Source: Paenibacillus eucommiae
Lineage (GTDB): Bacteria; Bacillota; Bacilli; Paenibacillales; NBRC-103111
Assembly (NCBI RefSeq): GCF_017874215.1
Contig: NZ_JAGGLB010000013.1
Span: forward strand, 1-64,000
Direction: 5' to 3'
Length of the DNA: 64,000 nucleotides
Shown here piece by piece: positions 34,723 through 43,766 of the stretch. The notes under the pieces are model-generated. The model had not been told where the DNA came from. It saw only the letters and a list, made by a program, of their open reading frames with translations, and ran no database searches. Numbering within the stretch: position 1 is the first letter of the stretch; every line of letters starts with the position of its first letter. Made by a program: the position numbers and the translations under genes.

Positions 34723-36819
34723 TCAACTCCCTGTAATCTCAATCCGATCCAGATAAGCATAAGGCGAGCTGCCCATATTGGTGCGAAAGCGAACCTGGAA
34801 ATTCGTCAGGTTATTTGCGGCTGCTGGCAAGGTTAAGGTTTTGATTGCCCAGCCGAAGTACCCCGTTTGATCATCAGCTACAACCCAACTGCTGCCGTTC
34901 CACCATTCGCAAATAAAATGATCGCTGGCTGTGGGGGAATTGAGCGTTTTTAAAGCATAGGAAATCGTGATATTACTTCTTCCTGCTGTACTTACGGCTT
35001 TTGTTAATGAATTTGTTGCGGTGAATTTGGCACCATGGGTTCCTTCATACACATAAGCTGTACTCAAAGTTGTACCGCTATTGGTCCACCCGCCTGCTGT
35101 ATAGTTGTTGCTATCAAACCCGTCAGACCAGATGGTTACTAATGGGGTACCTGTAATTTCGACCTTATCCAGATAGGCATATGGCGAAGCGCTCATGTTG
35201 GTTCGAAAGCGTACCTGAAAGTACGGCAGGTTACTTGCAGCTGCAGGTAATGTCAATGTTTTAATAGCCCAGCCAAAATATCCGGTTTGATCATTAGCTA
35301 CAACCCAACTGCTGCCGTTCCACCATTCGCATATGAAATGGTCGCTGGCTGTGGGAGAATTAAGCGTTTTCAAAGCATAGGAAATCGTGATATTCCCTTT
35401 GCCTGCAGTGCTGACGGCTTTTGTTAATGAATTCGTTCCCGTGAATTTGGCGCCGTGTGTTCCCGTATATACATAAGGTGTCCCCAAAGTTGTACCGCTA
35501 TTGGTCCACCCGCCTGCTGTATAGTTGTTACTATCAAACCCGTCAGACCAAATGGGATTTAAAACTTTATCTCTGTAATCTACTACAAACGCTTGCGTCG
35601 GATTAGCATCGCCATCCCAGTTGCTTGCATATATAACCCTAAGTCCATCCGGAGAAACGCTTCCTTGAGATTGCGCCCAATAACTGCTGCTTTCTGTATT
35701 GACGGCGTGCAGATTGGCGATGCGCTCTACTCTTGATCCATCAAGCTTAACGGCAACCAGCTCATTTTTATATGGATTCCAGCCTGCATCCCTATAAGGG
35801 TAAGTAACAAAAACCCAACCGTTGCGGTCTAGATTTCGCGCTGAAGTGTGGCCAGCATAGCCTCCTGTTGTTAAGGCTGTTGCAGTTCCATCCGTAAGCT
35901 TCCGTTTTAACACAAGACCATCATAGGGTGCGTTCCGGGAGCTGCCCACGGCAACTTCACTGCCATCCGCATCAACAGTAAGATCATAATGCGATGGCGT
36001 CCATAGCTCCGACCATGTTTGTACAACGACGCCTGCTTTGGTATAAATCTTGGTGTAATTAGGATTGCCGCCGACAGTTCCAGTCACTACAACATAATTG
36101 CCAAGGGGCGAAATTGTGGCAAAATCAAGGGTCATCCCATCTGCTGTAGCAGATATATCCGCATATTTCACATCGTTAACGATATCGTAGGCAAAAACTG
36201 TAGTGCCATGCTGGATAACTACAAATTGACCATTATCCGACAAGTTGCCCTCCCAGGGTCCAAACTGGGCACCCGTTATGCCTGTAAATACTTTTTTAAC
36301 GGTTTTGACATCTGTCACAGGATTCCAATAGCCTAGCTCGTTACCTAAAATATACACCATGATATCTGGATCCGTAGGATGCCATCTAAGCTCTGTAGCC
36401 CATGCAGGTCTGGCAAATTGCGTCTCATAGGTTGAACCGTCCAGGAAAATCATCCCTGTGGGAGGGATTGCCGGTCCTGTCTCATTGAAATTAAATTTAA
36501 GCACCAGCCTGGATTGATCCGCATTCCAAGCCGCATCTTTAGGATAATTATGCCTTGATACATCCCCCCATACTCCGCCTGGTACGTTTGGAATACTTGT
36601 TCCCGGGTCCCCGGAAACTCTAGTAATTTTAGTCCCGAAAGTCGGATCCGTCACTGTTGCCAGATAACCTGGTTTCGTCAAAGATGGAGCAGGCCAGTAG
36701 GTAGTCGTATTGGTAAGCAAGCTGGTGTTGGGCCCCCAAGTAAATGCATAAGCCGCTGAAGACAGAACAAACATTAGACTGACTACAAGTACTAAAACTT
36801 TTGATATCATTCTAGTCAT
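34723..36819 (-). CDS. Secreted beta-propeller-like protein with two tandem C-terminal repeats
   Basis: A 698-residue exported protein. A signal peptide (cleavage after AAYA, about residue 25) is followed by a propeller-like region (about 45-415) with repeated blade-type strands such as KDAAWNADQSRLVLKF, ELRWHPTDPDIMVYI and GSVSPDGLRVIYASN. Then come two near-identical domains of about 137 residues (about 424-560 and 563-698), each starting IWSDGFDSNNYTAGGW and ending in ..LDxxEITG. These resemble carbohydrate- or surface-binding jelly-roll domains. Start ATG 36819 follows AGGAGGAGG. It is the last gene of a set with an oxidoreductase and a hydrolase, so an extracellular polysaccharide role is likely; activity is unknown. 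Confidence 0.85.
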   Translation of the reverse strand: MTRMISKVLVLVVSLMFVLSSAAYAFTWGPNTSLLTNTTTYWPAPSLTKPGYLATVTDPTFGTKITRVSGDPGTSIPNVPGGVWGDVSRHNYPKDAAWNADQSRLVLKFNFNETGPAIPPTGMIFLDGSTYETQFARPAWATELRWHPTDPDIMVYILGNELGYWNPVTDVKTVKKVFTGITGAQFGPWEGNLSDNGQFVVIQHGTTVFAYDIVNDVKYADISATADGMTLDFATISPLGNYVVVTGTVGGNPNYTKIYTKAGVVVQTWSELWTPSHYDLTVDADGSEVAVGSSRNAPYDGLVLKRKLTDGTATALTTGGYAGHTSARNLDRNGWVFVTYPYRDAGWNPYKNELVAVKLDGSRVERIANLHAVNTESSSYWAQSQGSVSPDGLRVIYASNWDGDANPTQAFVVDYRDKVLNPIWSDGFDSNNYTAGGWTNSGTTLGTPYVYTGTHGAKFTGTNSLTKAVSTAGKGNITISYALKTLNSPTASDHFICEWWNGSSWVVANDQTGYFGWAIKTLTLPAAASNLPYFQVRFRTNMSASPYAYLDKVEITGTPLVTIWSDGFDSNNYTAGGWTNSGTTLSTAYVYEGTHGAKFTATNSLTKAVSTAGRSNITISYALKTLNSPTASDHFICEWWNGSSWVVADDQTGYFGWAIKTLTLPAAANNLTNFQVRFRTNMGSSPYAYLDRIEITGS

Positions 36820-36868
36820 ATAATCCTCCTCCTAATGAATAATCGCAATCAATAATAGCGGACATTCC

Positions 36869-38116
36869 TTATTGCCGAACCTTGCTCACCTCCTTGGCAA
36901 AATCAAAATAAGCCGGAAACTTCTCATATTTACTCATCTTCATAGCTCTCGTACCCACTGCCCATTGCACACCTGACTCTGAAAATAGAAGCTTGTCGTC
37001 AGATGCTGATTGGATGATCTCCGCAATATCCTTAATGATTGTAGCCACGGAGTCGTCTTTCGGTACGTTTAAAACAGCATTCGAAGGAATGTTGAAGATT
37101 TCTCCCGAGGATTCAAAAGCTCCATTGGAAATAAGTACAAAATTCCTGGTAGAAGCTACCGGACAAAGCAATGAATACTGCTCTCCCCTGATAACATGAA
37201 TCAGATTTAGATACATATTTTCCAAACTATCCTCTTCGCCAAAATGATTAGCATCCAGTTCCTCATCTTTTTCTATCGTTAAGGTGTTATCATAGCTCCA
37301 TACTGCAGTCCCCAACGTTCCCTCTACTCGTATGGTTGGTGTCGTCTCTTCTGCACCACAAAGTGTGGCATAAAAATACAGCTCCACTCCATTACTCATA
37401 TGGGCCCGAATACACGATGTGTCTTCGCCTTCAATGTCATTGGCATGGTACAACTCGCCCGTCACTTGCACAGGCACGATTTCTTGAACCGTCTCTGCAG
37501 CCTGCAGACCCGACAAAACAAGCATATTGTTCAGCAGATGAGATAGCGGATTGTTAATGGTACCGTCCAAAATGTAGGTTTCTCCCACCTTATTTTTACC
37601 AGCCCAGGGTGTTCTATGATAATATTCGTTTAATCTCTGGAACAGGCCTGTTCCTGTAATGGTACCTATCCTGCCCAAAGCACCACTGGTGATCATTTGC
37701 TTAAGCTCCATAAAGGCTTTCCCCGATACCAGTTGAAAATTCACCGCACAATGTTTACCAGTTTGCCGAGACGCATGGATCATTCGATCCACGTCCTGAA
37801 TAGTAACAGCAGGCGGCTTTTCCAGCAGTACATGGAACCCTGACTCCATGATCTCAATCCCCATCTCAGCATGTAAATGAATGGGGGTCGCTAGTGTTAT
37901 AAAATCCAACTCTCGCTCGCTAGACAGCATCTCCTTATAATCCGCGTAGCATTTAATCCCTTTACCTTCAAGCAGCTGACGGTCTTGCAGAGAAAGCCGG
38001 ACCTCACTAACAGCTATAAGCTCCACAATGCCCTGATCCTGAAGCTGAAACATTTGATCCAGATGCCTTCTCCCAAAACCGTTGATTCCAATTAGCGCAG
38101 CCTTAACTATAACCAT
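36869..38116 (-). CDS. Gfo/Idh/MocA-family oxidoreductase
   Basis: A 415-residue NAD(P)-dependent sugar oxidoreductase-like protein. The N-terminal Rossmann motif is AALIGINGFGRRHL (residues about 6-19), and the characteristic LLEKPPAVT motif follows near 96-104. The C-terminal alpha/beta substrate domain contains the conserved NPLSH region. ATG 38116 lies inside the last codons of the hydrolase gene, so the two overlap by 10 nt and are probably coupled in translation. Substrate unknown; family members act on sugars, inositols or glycosides. Confidence 0.87.
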   Translation of the reverse strand: MVIVKAALIGINGFGRRHLDQMFQLQDQGIVELIAVSEVRLSLQDRQLLEGKGIKCYADYKEMLSSERELDFITLATPIHLHAEMGIEIMESGFHVLLEKPPAVTIQDVDRMIHASRQTGKHCAVNFQLVSGKAFMELKQMITSGALGRIGTITGTGLFQRLNEYYHRTPWAGKNKVGETYILDGTINNPLSHLLNNMLVLSGLQAAETVQEIVPVQVTGELYHANDIEGEDTSCIRAHMSNGVELYFYATLCGAEETTPTIRVEGTLGTAVWSYDNTLTIEKDEELDANHFGEEDSLENMYLNLIHVIRGEQYSLLCPVASTRNFVLISNGAFESSGEIFNIPSNAVLNVPKDDSVATIIKDIAEIIQSASDDKLLFSESGVQWAVGTRAMKMSKYEKFPAYFDFAKEVSKVRQ

Positions 38117-39144
38117 TGTTTCATCCAGTCGACCACGGCTTTATAATGAAATTCATGTCCTCCATCAAATACATCGTGTTTTACTCTGTCCGGGTAGCCT
38201 GCCGCTTGGTATGCTTTTTCCAGAGTAGGAAAAGCTTGAATTGAAGCCTCGATAGGAAATCCGTGGTCTTGGTTGCCGTTTGAGATAAGCAGAGGCCTCG
38301 GTGCAATGAGCGCTGCTACATCAGCCATTTCTCCATACTTCAATACATTTGGGATCGTCATCGAGCCGCAGAAATTACCCCAATTGATGGCAAATGACTC
38401 AAACGTATTGAAATATCCACACACAGCGGATGCCTTGATCCGTTCTTCAAATACAGTCGCATAGAGACTCCACGCCCCGCCAAAGGAAAGCCCGGCACTT
38501 CCAATCCTGCCTGGATCCACTTCCTCCCTCGTTTCCAGATAATCGATGCATCGCATGATATCCCATATGTTCAGCGTTAGTGGATTAAAGCCCATCATGA
38601 TCGATTTAAGAAACACGAGGTCGCAGCCGTCCTTCTCGCCATGCCGATGCGGCTTGCCGTAACCCAAGCTTCTTTCCCCAAATCCCCTTGCATCCGGAAC
38701 CAGTACGACAAAGCCATCCTCGGCAAGCCTCGGCGCTATATGATAATTCAACTCCTTGTAGTCGACCTCTCTTTGCCGCTCTCCATGCTGAATGCCCATC
38801 ACATCGTCTTTCCCTGCTCCATGACCGTGCAAGCATAGAATTGCCGGATTTCCCTTCGCCGCCTTTCGGGGAATCAGCATATACATCGGAATCTTCATAT
38901 TGGCTTCGCTTTGAATGATAATTTTCTCACAGGTGTAGGCGTCAAACTCCGTCCTCTCCAAAATCACAGGCTGAAGCTCCACCCTCTCCCTTGGCCAGTC
39001 CCCCATCAACTCCAGCAGCTTAGGAAAAAATTGTTCCCTCCACTGCATCCATTCATCTGCCGTATTCGCCTGAAAATTGAAAGCAGGCTGTAAATTAGCC
39101 TGATAGCTTCGAATATACTCCCCCATAGAAAATTGCCGACTCAT
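38107..39144 (-). CDS. Alpha/beta hydrolase (dienelactone hydrolase/acetyl xylan esterase-like)
   Basis: A 345-residue hydrolase. It has the oxyanion segment LCLHGHGAGKDD, the nucleophile elbow GLSFGGAWS, DHGFP for the acid, and GGHEFH for the His. The architecture fits the acetyl-xylan-esterase/dienelactone-hydrolase-like superfamily. I placed the start at ATG 39144, behind GGAAGGATGAG; a weaker in-frame start lies 18 nt downstream, and the open frame also extends 84 nt upstream. It is the first gene of the set with the oxidoreductase and propeller protein, which suggests removal of ester groups from a polysaccharide. No signal peptide is visible. Confidence 0.85.
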   Translation of the reverse strand: MSRQFSMGEYIRSYQANLQPAFNFQANTADEWMQWREQFFPKLLELMGDWPRERVELQPVILERTEFDAYTCEKIIIQSEANMKIPMYMLIPRKAAKGNPAILCLHGHGAGKDDVMGIQHGERQREVDYKELNYHIAPRLAEDGFVVLVPDARGFGERSLGYGKPHRHGEKDGCDLVFLKSIMMGFNPLTLNIWDIMRCIDYLETREEVDPGRIGSAGLSFGGAWSLYATVFEERIKASAVCGYFNTFESFAINWGNFCGSMTIPNVLKYGEMADVAALIAPRPLLISNGNQDHGFPIEASIQAFPTLEKAYQAAGYPDRVKHDVFDGGHEFHYKAVVDWMKQWL

Positions 39145-39179
39145 AAATGTCCACTCATCCTTCCCACTCTGATTTCCCA

Positions 39180-39335
39180 AGTAATTCCCACAAGCCATTT
39201 CAAGAGCAATTTCAACAAGCAGTTTCAACTTGTAATTTCAATAAGCACTCACAACAAGCAGTTTCAACATGCAATTTCAACAAGCACTAACAACAGGCAG
39301 TTTCAACATGCAATCATACAAACAATTATACAAAC
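39180..39335. repeat. Degenerate tandem repeats (TTTCAACAAGCA units)
   Basis: Units such as ATTTCAACAAGCA and AGTTTCAACATGCA repeat about eight times with variations. They form a simple-sequence block upstream of the hydrolase gene. No protein or RNA role is apparent. The remaining DNA up to 39590 shows nothing further. Confidence 0.7.
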
Positions 39336-39589
39336 AATCACATCCGAAAATAGTAACGACGTTACCTATTGATAAACATCATTCCATATTAACGCCTACG
39401 TTCACTCACTATCAGAAAAGCATGAACTGTAAGCGGATACTTATTTACCCACTACACAATCCCAAAAGTTTTACCACTAGGAATATACTTGCATGGTAAC
39501 ACGCGTTACCTCCCCTGTCAACGAAAAAAATCCCATAAAAATCTCATGCGATTCGGGGAGGGGAAGGCTGTGGGCCAATGTTGTCAGGA

Positions 39590-39820
39590 TAACGAGGGGC
39601 AGCGGACGCGAATGGGAAGCCAGTAACTGTAACGGACACCAGCGCTCCTTAGCGCACTCCAAAAGCCCAGCTGAAATTCTAACGGACATTAGCGCCTCTT
39701 ACAGCCCTAACGGAGCGTATTTTTCCCTTGTTGAGGGGGCTAAGAGTCGATGATGTCCGTTAGACGGGCGACGGATGGAAAAAAACGCGTCTAAGGTGCA
39801 ACCTTGTCCGTTAGAAATCC
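39590..39820. repeat. Inverted TAACGGACAT repeat cluster (related to the TTACGGAC family)
   Basis: Forward units AACGGACACCAGCGC (about 39628) and TAACGGACATTAGCGC (about 39679) are followed by inverted units ATGTCCGTTAGAC (about 39753) and TTGTCCGTTAG (about 39804). The layout of two forward then two inverted units is the same as at 14420-14610 and 46845-47035, but the core differs by one base. Confidence 0.7.
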
Positions 39821-39892
39821 GTCCGCCCTCCGCTTGCCGTTGCTCGGGTTGCTCATTGTATCGCCTGAGAAGTTGCTTAACCTGACAACATT

Positions 39893-40012
39893 GAGGCTGC
39901 GGGCTCCAGCCACTGCTAAAGATTTGATCCCTTGAATGAAATGGATGAGGGAGTTGGAACAAATCTTTAAAGGCAGACGCTACCGCTCTTCCGCCCGCAG
40001 CCCCGTCCTCAT
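39893..40012. repeat. Mosaic element copy IV: module B hairpin only
   Basis: Outer arms GAGGCTGCGGGC and GCCCGCAGCC and inner arms AAAGATTTG and CAAATCTTT repeat the design of 34073-34196. The outer arms have changed in sequence but still pair. That suggests selection on the fold or recent paired change. Confidence 0.8.
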
Positions 40013-40101
40013 TCAGCTACAATCTCATTTCGGCGGTGGGCGGTCTGGTTACTAAGCTGCTACTAAAGCTCATCCTCAACTTCAACTTTCTAATAAATTC
40101 A

Positions 40102-40141
40102 TAAAAGAAAAGAACCCAGTATTTCACAAGGAAATACTGGG
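40102..40141 (-). terminator. Terminator of the LacI-family gene
   Basis: CCCAGTATTTC (40115-40125) and GAAATACTGGG (40131-40141) pair perfectly, and the minus strand continues TTCTTTTCTTTT. It lies about 60 nt after the regulator's stop. Confidence 0.85.
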
Positions 40142-40203
40142 CTTTATGGGCAAATAACTGGGACAAGGGAGTTATAGGCGGTATATTGGAGGTGTAGGAG
40201 TAT

Positions 40204-41190
40204 TCAATCAACGCTTCTAATGGAATTGACCGTCTCGCCCGGATAAATACGAATACAATCCAGCACCGTTTTTTGTGGGGGGGCATTCCGGTCGGAGATC
40301 AGGTGCTGTAGTCTACTAATGATTAATTTGGTAATTTCGCTCCTATCAAAGTAAATGGTAGATAGATGCGGATTACTTAATTTGACCAACTCCGTATATC
40401 CATATCCCAAAAGGCTAATTTGTCCAGGCACTTCCGTTCCGGCATCCTTAAGCCCCTGCAATATGCCGAACTGAATCACATTTTCCACACAAAATGCAGC
40501 CGTATACTCAATATCAAGCAGCTTCATACGCTTGGCCATCTCATAACCATCCTCTTGGTTAATGACCTGGACCAGCAGCTTGTCCAAGACCAAGCCATTT
40601 TCCACGTGCGCTTTCTTGTACCCCTCAAAAATTTGACGATGGATTAATAAATCCAGCCTTCCAGTAAATAAAGCTATTTTTTCATGTCCCTTATCGATCA
40701 AATATTGTATGGCTTCCTTCGCTATCAATTCGGAATCGGGCGTCACGATATTCCCAGTCTCATTTTCAACTACACCATAGATAACAAAAGGTATCCCTGA
40801 TTGTTCAAGCGTATGAATAATTTTATCGTCCAAAAGCCCCGTTACTACAACGCCATCAGCCTCATTTCTTTCCAGAAAGCTCTCCAGCTTGCTAATACCC
40901 GAGGGACCTTTGATGCTCATAAACAATAAATTATAGCCTTGCTCGCTCATAATTTCCTCAAGATCCTCCATAAGCAAGGAATATCGCGAATCGTTAAACT
41001 CCCTATTACACAGGAGATAGCAAATGTTTTTTTGGGCTTCATTGCTTCTGTAACCCAGTTCTTTGGCGGCTTTTAATACTCTCTCTCTGGTTTCTCCAGA
41101 TATTTTATTGTTTTGCACATTATTGAGCACAAAAGAAACAGCAGTTCGAGATATACCTAAATAATCGGCAATTTCCTTTTTTGTTACCAT
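40204..41190 (-). CDS. LacI-family transcriptional regulator
   Basis: A 328-residue repressor-type regulator. The N-terminal helix-turn-helix KKEIADYLGISRTAVSFVLN (about 3-22) and hinge NKISGETRERVLKAAKELGY (about 26-45) are typical, followed by a periplasmic-binding-protein-like sensor. I chose ATG 41190 (MVTKKEIADYL) behind AAAGGGAT; the frame extends 39 codons further upstream without a matching family sequence. It may control the eda-kdgK operon, whose promoter has a LacI-type operator, or the hydrolase cluster to its left. Both are inference. Confidence 0.9.
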   Translation of the reverse strand: MVTKKEIADYLGISRTAVSFVLNNVQNNKISGETRERVLKAAKELGYRSNEAQKNICYLLCNREFNDSRYSLLMEDLEEIMSEQGYNLLFMSIKGPSGISKLESFLERNEADGVVVTGLLDDKIIHTLEQSGIPFVIYGVVENETGNIVTPDSELIAKEAIQYLIDKGHEKIALFTGRLDLLIHRQIFEGYKKAHVENGLVLDKLLVQVINQEDGYEMAKRMKLLDIEYTAAFCVENVIQFGILQGLKDAGTEVPGQISLLGYGYTELVKLSNPHLSTIYFDRSEITKLIISRLQHLISDRNAPPQKTVLDCIRIYPGETVNSIRSVD

Positions 41191-41360
41191 GTGATATTTG
41201 ATCCCTTTCCAAGTCATGTAGTAACGTTCGTTAAGCTTACTATACATCATTTCATGAGGATCTGTCATCGTAGGCAGCACCGCGGCGAACAAATGAAAAC
41301 CACCCAACGAAATTACTTCGAGAGATGGTTGAGGTTGAAGAGGGTTCTCTGTAATTCATC

Positions 41361-41585
41361 TTAAATAAGATTAAATATTTTAAGCAATATCACGCCTAAC
41401 AACGTAATTACAATTAGTGCTTGTCCTATTTTTTTATTTTCCAATCTCGACATAAAATAAATTAACAATATATAAACCAGAAAAATAGATTTTCCCCACC
41501 AATTACCGCCAAATAGCAAAAAAAATCCTACCACTATCCATATTGAAAAGTAATAGAGTCCTCGGAACCAGTTGAAATTTCCCAT
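41361..41585 (-). CDS. Small hypothetical membrane protein
   Basis: A 74-residue protein with two or three hydrophobic segments (about 10-27, 32-45 and 55-72) separated by the basic stretch SRLENKK. ATG 41585 has a GGGGAG site 7-8 nt upstream. No family recognised. It follows the zinc-ribbon gene by 26 nt on the same strand and is probably cotranscribed with it. Confidence 0.6.
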   Translation of the reverse strand: MGNFNWFRGLYYFSIWIVVGFFLLFGGNWWGKSIFLVYILLIYFMSRLENKKIGQALIVITLLGVILLKIFNLI

Positions 41586-41611
41586 TCATGCTCTCCCCAG
41601 TATCTGTGTAC

Positions 41612-41818
41612 TTAGCCGCGCTTCATTCTTAGAATATTTCTCTTTAAACAAATCGGGCAGTGCATATACCTTTCAAAATTTACTGAATCCAAATGACTAT
41701 CTACGTCAGTGCTTTCAAGCTCTCCCTGACCGCATTCAGGACATGCAACCTTTTCTATGGGGTCTTTTCCTAAAATTTTGGCCGCTTGAATCCATTTTGA
41801 TACCTTATCATCCCTCAT
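41612..41818 (-). CDS. Small zinc-ribbon protein
   Basis: A 68-residue protein with two CxxC knuckles, ACPECGQ and HCPICLK, spaced about 28 residues apart, as in a single zinc ribbon. ATG 41818 follows AGGAAGGTGGGGG. The N-terminal 20 residues are helical and basic. Function unknown. The neighbour is a small membrane protein. Confidence 0.65.
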   Translation of the reverse strand: MRDDKVSKWIQAAKILGKDPIEKVACPECGQGELESTDVDSHLDSVNFERYMHCPICLKRNILRMKRG

Positions 41819-42043
41819 TAAGCCCCCACCTTCCTATTCATTATTGTATCATCATCAACCTGTTAAAATTAGTAAATTTCAAATTAATATTCAAAGGCGG
41901 CTAGTATCCAGAAAATAAAAAAAGACGACTCTATAGATTACTGTAGAAACAGCATCATTAGAGACATCTTTCTATGAATATAAATCTTATATAAATCAAT
42001 AAGCAATTAGATTGTCAGTCTAAAGACCACAACCACTCCATAT

Positions 42044-43012
42044 TCAAACATCATGCTTGGCCCTGATCTGCCTAATCGTTCGCACATGATGCCGGGAATG
42101 ACCAGCCATCATTTTTAACAGCTGACTTACTGTCACATCCATACCTGAGCTGCGAACATACCGTTTCAATGCATCCGGCAAGCAGTTACACATCCCCAAA
42201 ATGTGCTCTCGGAGCAGCGCAAACATCTCGACTTCCAATCCGATGGAACGGGATGCATATGCAAGACCTTCACTCCAGACATCCTGGGAAAAAGGAACTC
42301 CTTCCACCTGCTTGCCAGGCTCTGCCAGAGCGAATTTAACTTTATGAATCGTGACCAGTTCCAGATCAATAAGATGTAAAACGTGCTGGCGAATCGACCA
42401 TTTGCCATTATCGAGTGAAAGATCCAGCGACTTTTCATCAAGTCCGGTCAAAGCTTCTTTCAGCTCCCGAGCGCCTTGTCCATATAAAGAAACAATTTCA
42501 CCCGATGCCAAGTACAGCTCTTCCCAATATACAGCAGTATATCCATCAGGCGTTGACACAAGCAGCTCACGGATAAAACCAGGGTCTTCTGCGATATGAA
42601 ATGAAGCTTCCCCCCGCTCCAAAAGCTGCTTGATCACCTCTATAGACTGAACTCCTACATAAAAGCGGTCTTGCGGCTGCGGGCTATGAATAACTTCTCC
42701 CAACCACTGGACAGGCGGCTGCGTTCCGGCAAGGACAACCTTATATCCGGGAATAATCTCCATAAGCGCTGCACTTTCTGATTCCTCTGGCTGTACCGAC
42801 ACTTCTAAACCGTTCGATTCGTTGGATCCAGTTGATCCCATTGCTCCGAGGGCACCGATTGCTCTGTTTGCTCCGTTTGCTCCGATTGCTCCTCCGGATT
42901 CCGCAAAGCCCTCAAGCTCTACTAACACCCAGCCCAAATGCTTCGTGTAAAATTGTACCGAGTCACTGACACTTTTCACTCTTAGCAGCAACGCGGCCTT
43001 ATGTGAACTCAT
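42044..43012 (-). CDS. Fusion of a glyoxalase/VOC-like domain and a DinB-like domain
   Basis: A 322-residue protein. The N-terminal half (about 1-165) resembles a vicinal-oxygen-chelate fold (KSVSDSVQFYTKHLGW, later FIRELLVSTPDGYTAVYW). The C-terminal half (about 170-320) looks like a DinB/YfiT four-helix bundle with candidate metal histidines in HVLHLIDLE and HSRHHVRTIRQI. A Gly/Ala/Asn-rich repeat at about residues 42-65 (GANGANRAIGALGAMG) interrupts the VOC part. ATG 43012 is 6 nt from GAGGTGA. It is 25 nt downstream of eda and may be part of that operon. Function unknown. Confidence 0.72.
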   Translation of the reverse strand: MSSHKAALLLRVKSVSDSVQFYTKHLGWVLVELEGFAESGGAIGANGANRAIGALGAMGSTGSNESNGLEVSVQPEESESAALMEIIPGYKVVLAGTQPPVQWLGEVIHSPQPQDRFYVGVQSIEVIKQLLERGEASFHIAEDPGFIRELLVSTPDGYTAVYWEELYLASGEIVSLYGQGARELKEALTGLDEKSLDLSLDNGKWSIRQHVLHLIDLELVTIHKVKFALAEPGKQVEGVPFSQDVWSEGLAYASRSIGLEVEMFALLREHILGMCNCLPDALKRYVRSSGMDVTVSQLLKMMAGHSRHHVRTIRQIRAKHDV

Positions 43013-43037
43013 AATCATTCACCTCTGCGGGTTAAAC

Positions 43038-43700
43038 TTATCGTTTAGCAGCCTTGTAAGCCTCAATATACTGTGCTGCCTTCTTGGCGACCAGACTGTA
43101 ATCCCCAGTCTTCACTGCTTCACTCGTCAGATCAGAGCCTATACCGACCGCTACAGCTCCAGCTTGAATCCATTCAGCGAGGTTACTCAGCGATACGCCG
43201 CCTGTAGGCATAATATTCGCTTGCGGCAGAGGCCCCTTGATCGCTTTAATCATGCCCGGTGAATACAAATTCCCCGGGAACAGCTTGACGATATCCACGC
43301 CCAGCTCAAGCGCGGTCTGGATTTCCTGGACTGTCATGCAGCCTGGCATAACAGGAACCCTGTAGCGGTTGCAGAGCACAACCGTCTGCGGGTTGAGCGA
43401 GGGGCCGACCACGAACTCGGCCCCACTAAGAATCGCGGCGCGCGCCGTCTCTGGATCAAGCGCCGTGCCGACGCCAATGATCGCGTACTTGGCCGCGTCC
43501 TGCGCTGTGCTGGAGTAGCGCTTCGCCAGCTCCTCGATAGCGCGCAGCGCAAAAGGCACGGTCATCGTCACCTCGATCACCTTAATGCCCCCAGCGATGG
43601 CCTGCTCCGCCATCTCTACTACTTCATTGGACGTCTCGCCGCGCAATACAGCTACGACACCTTCACTGCTAATTTGCTGAATAAGTTTGATTTTTTTCAT
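43038..43700 (-). CDS. eda: KDPG/KHG aldolase
   Basis: A 220-residue class I aldolase that splits 2-keto-3-deoxy-6-phosphogluconate into pyruvate and glyceraldehyde 3-phosphate. It has the conserved VVAVLRG start, the Glu of IEVTMTVP, the VMPGCMT loop and the Schiff-base Lys in DIVKLFPG. ATG 43700 follows AGAGGAAAG. It sits directly downstream of the KDG kinase whose product it cleaves. Part of it (about 43410-43560) is more GC-rich than its surroundings. Confidence 0.93.
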   Translation of the reverse strand: MKKIKLIQQISSEGVVAVLRGETSNEVVEMAEQAIAGGIKVIEVTMTVPFALRAIEELAKRYSSTAQDAAKYAIIGVGTALDPETARAAILSGAEFVVGPSLNPQTVVLCNRYRVPVMPGCMTVQEIQTALELGVDIVKLFPGNLYSPGMIKAIKGPLPQANIMPTGGVSLSNLAEWIQAGAVAVGIGSDLTSEAVKTGDYSLVAKKAAQYIEAYKAAKR

Positions 43701-43766
43701 TTTTTCATCTTTCCTCTCCACAACCATTTATTACTTAGCTTTGAATACTACTCTGTATAAGAATGA

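Noticed and set aside
39180..39335. CRISPR-like or regulatory array
   Set aside because: The units are short, degenerate and directly adjacent, as in a simple tandem repeat.
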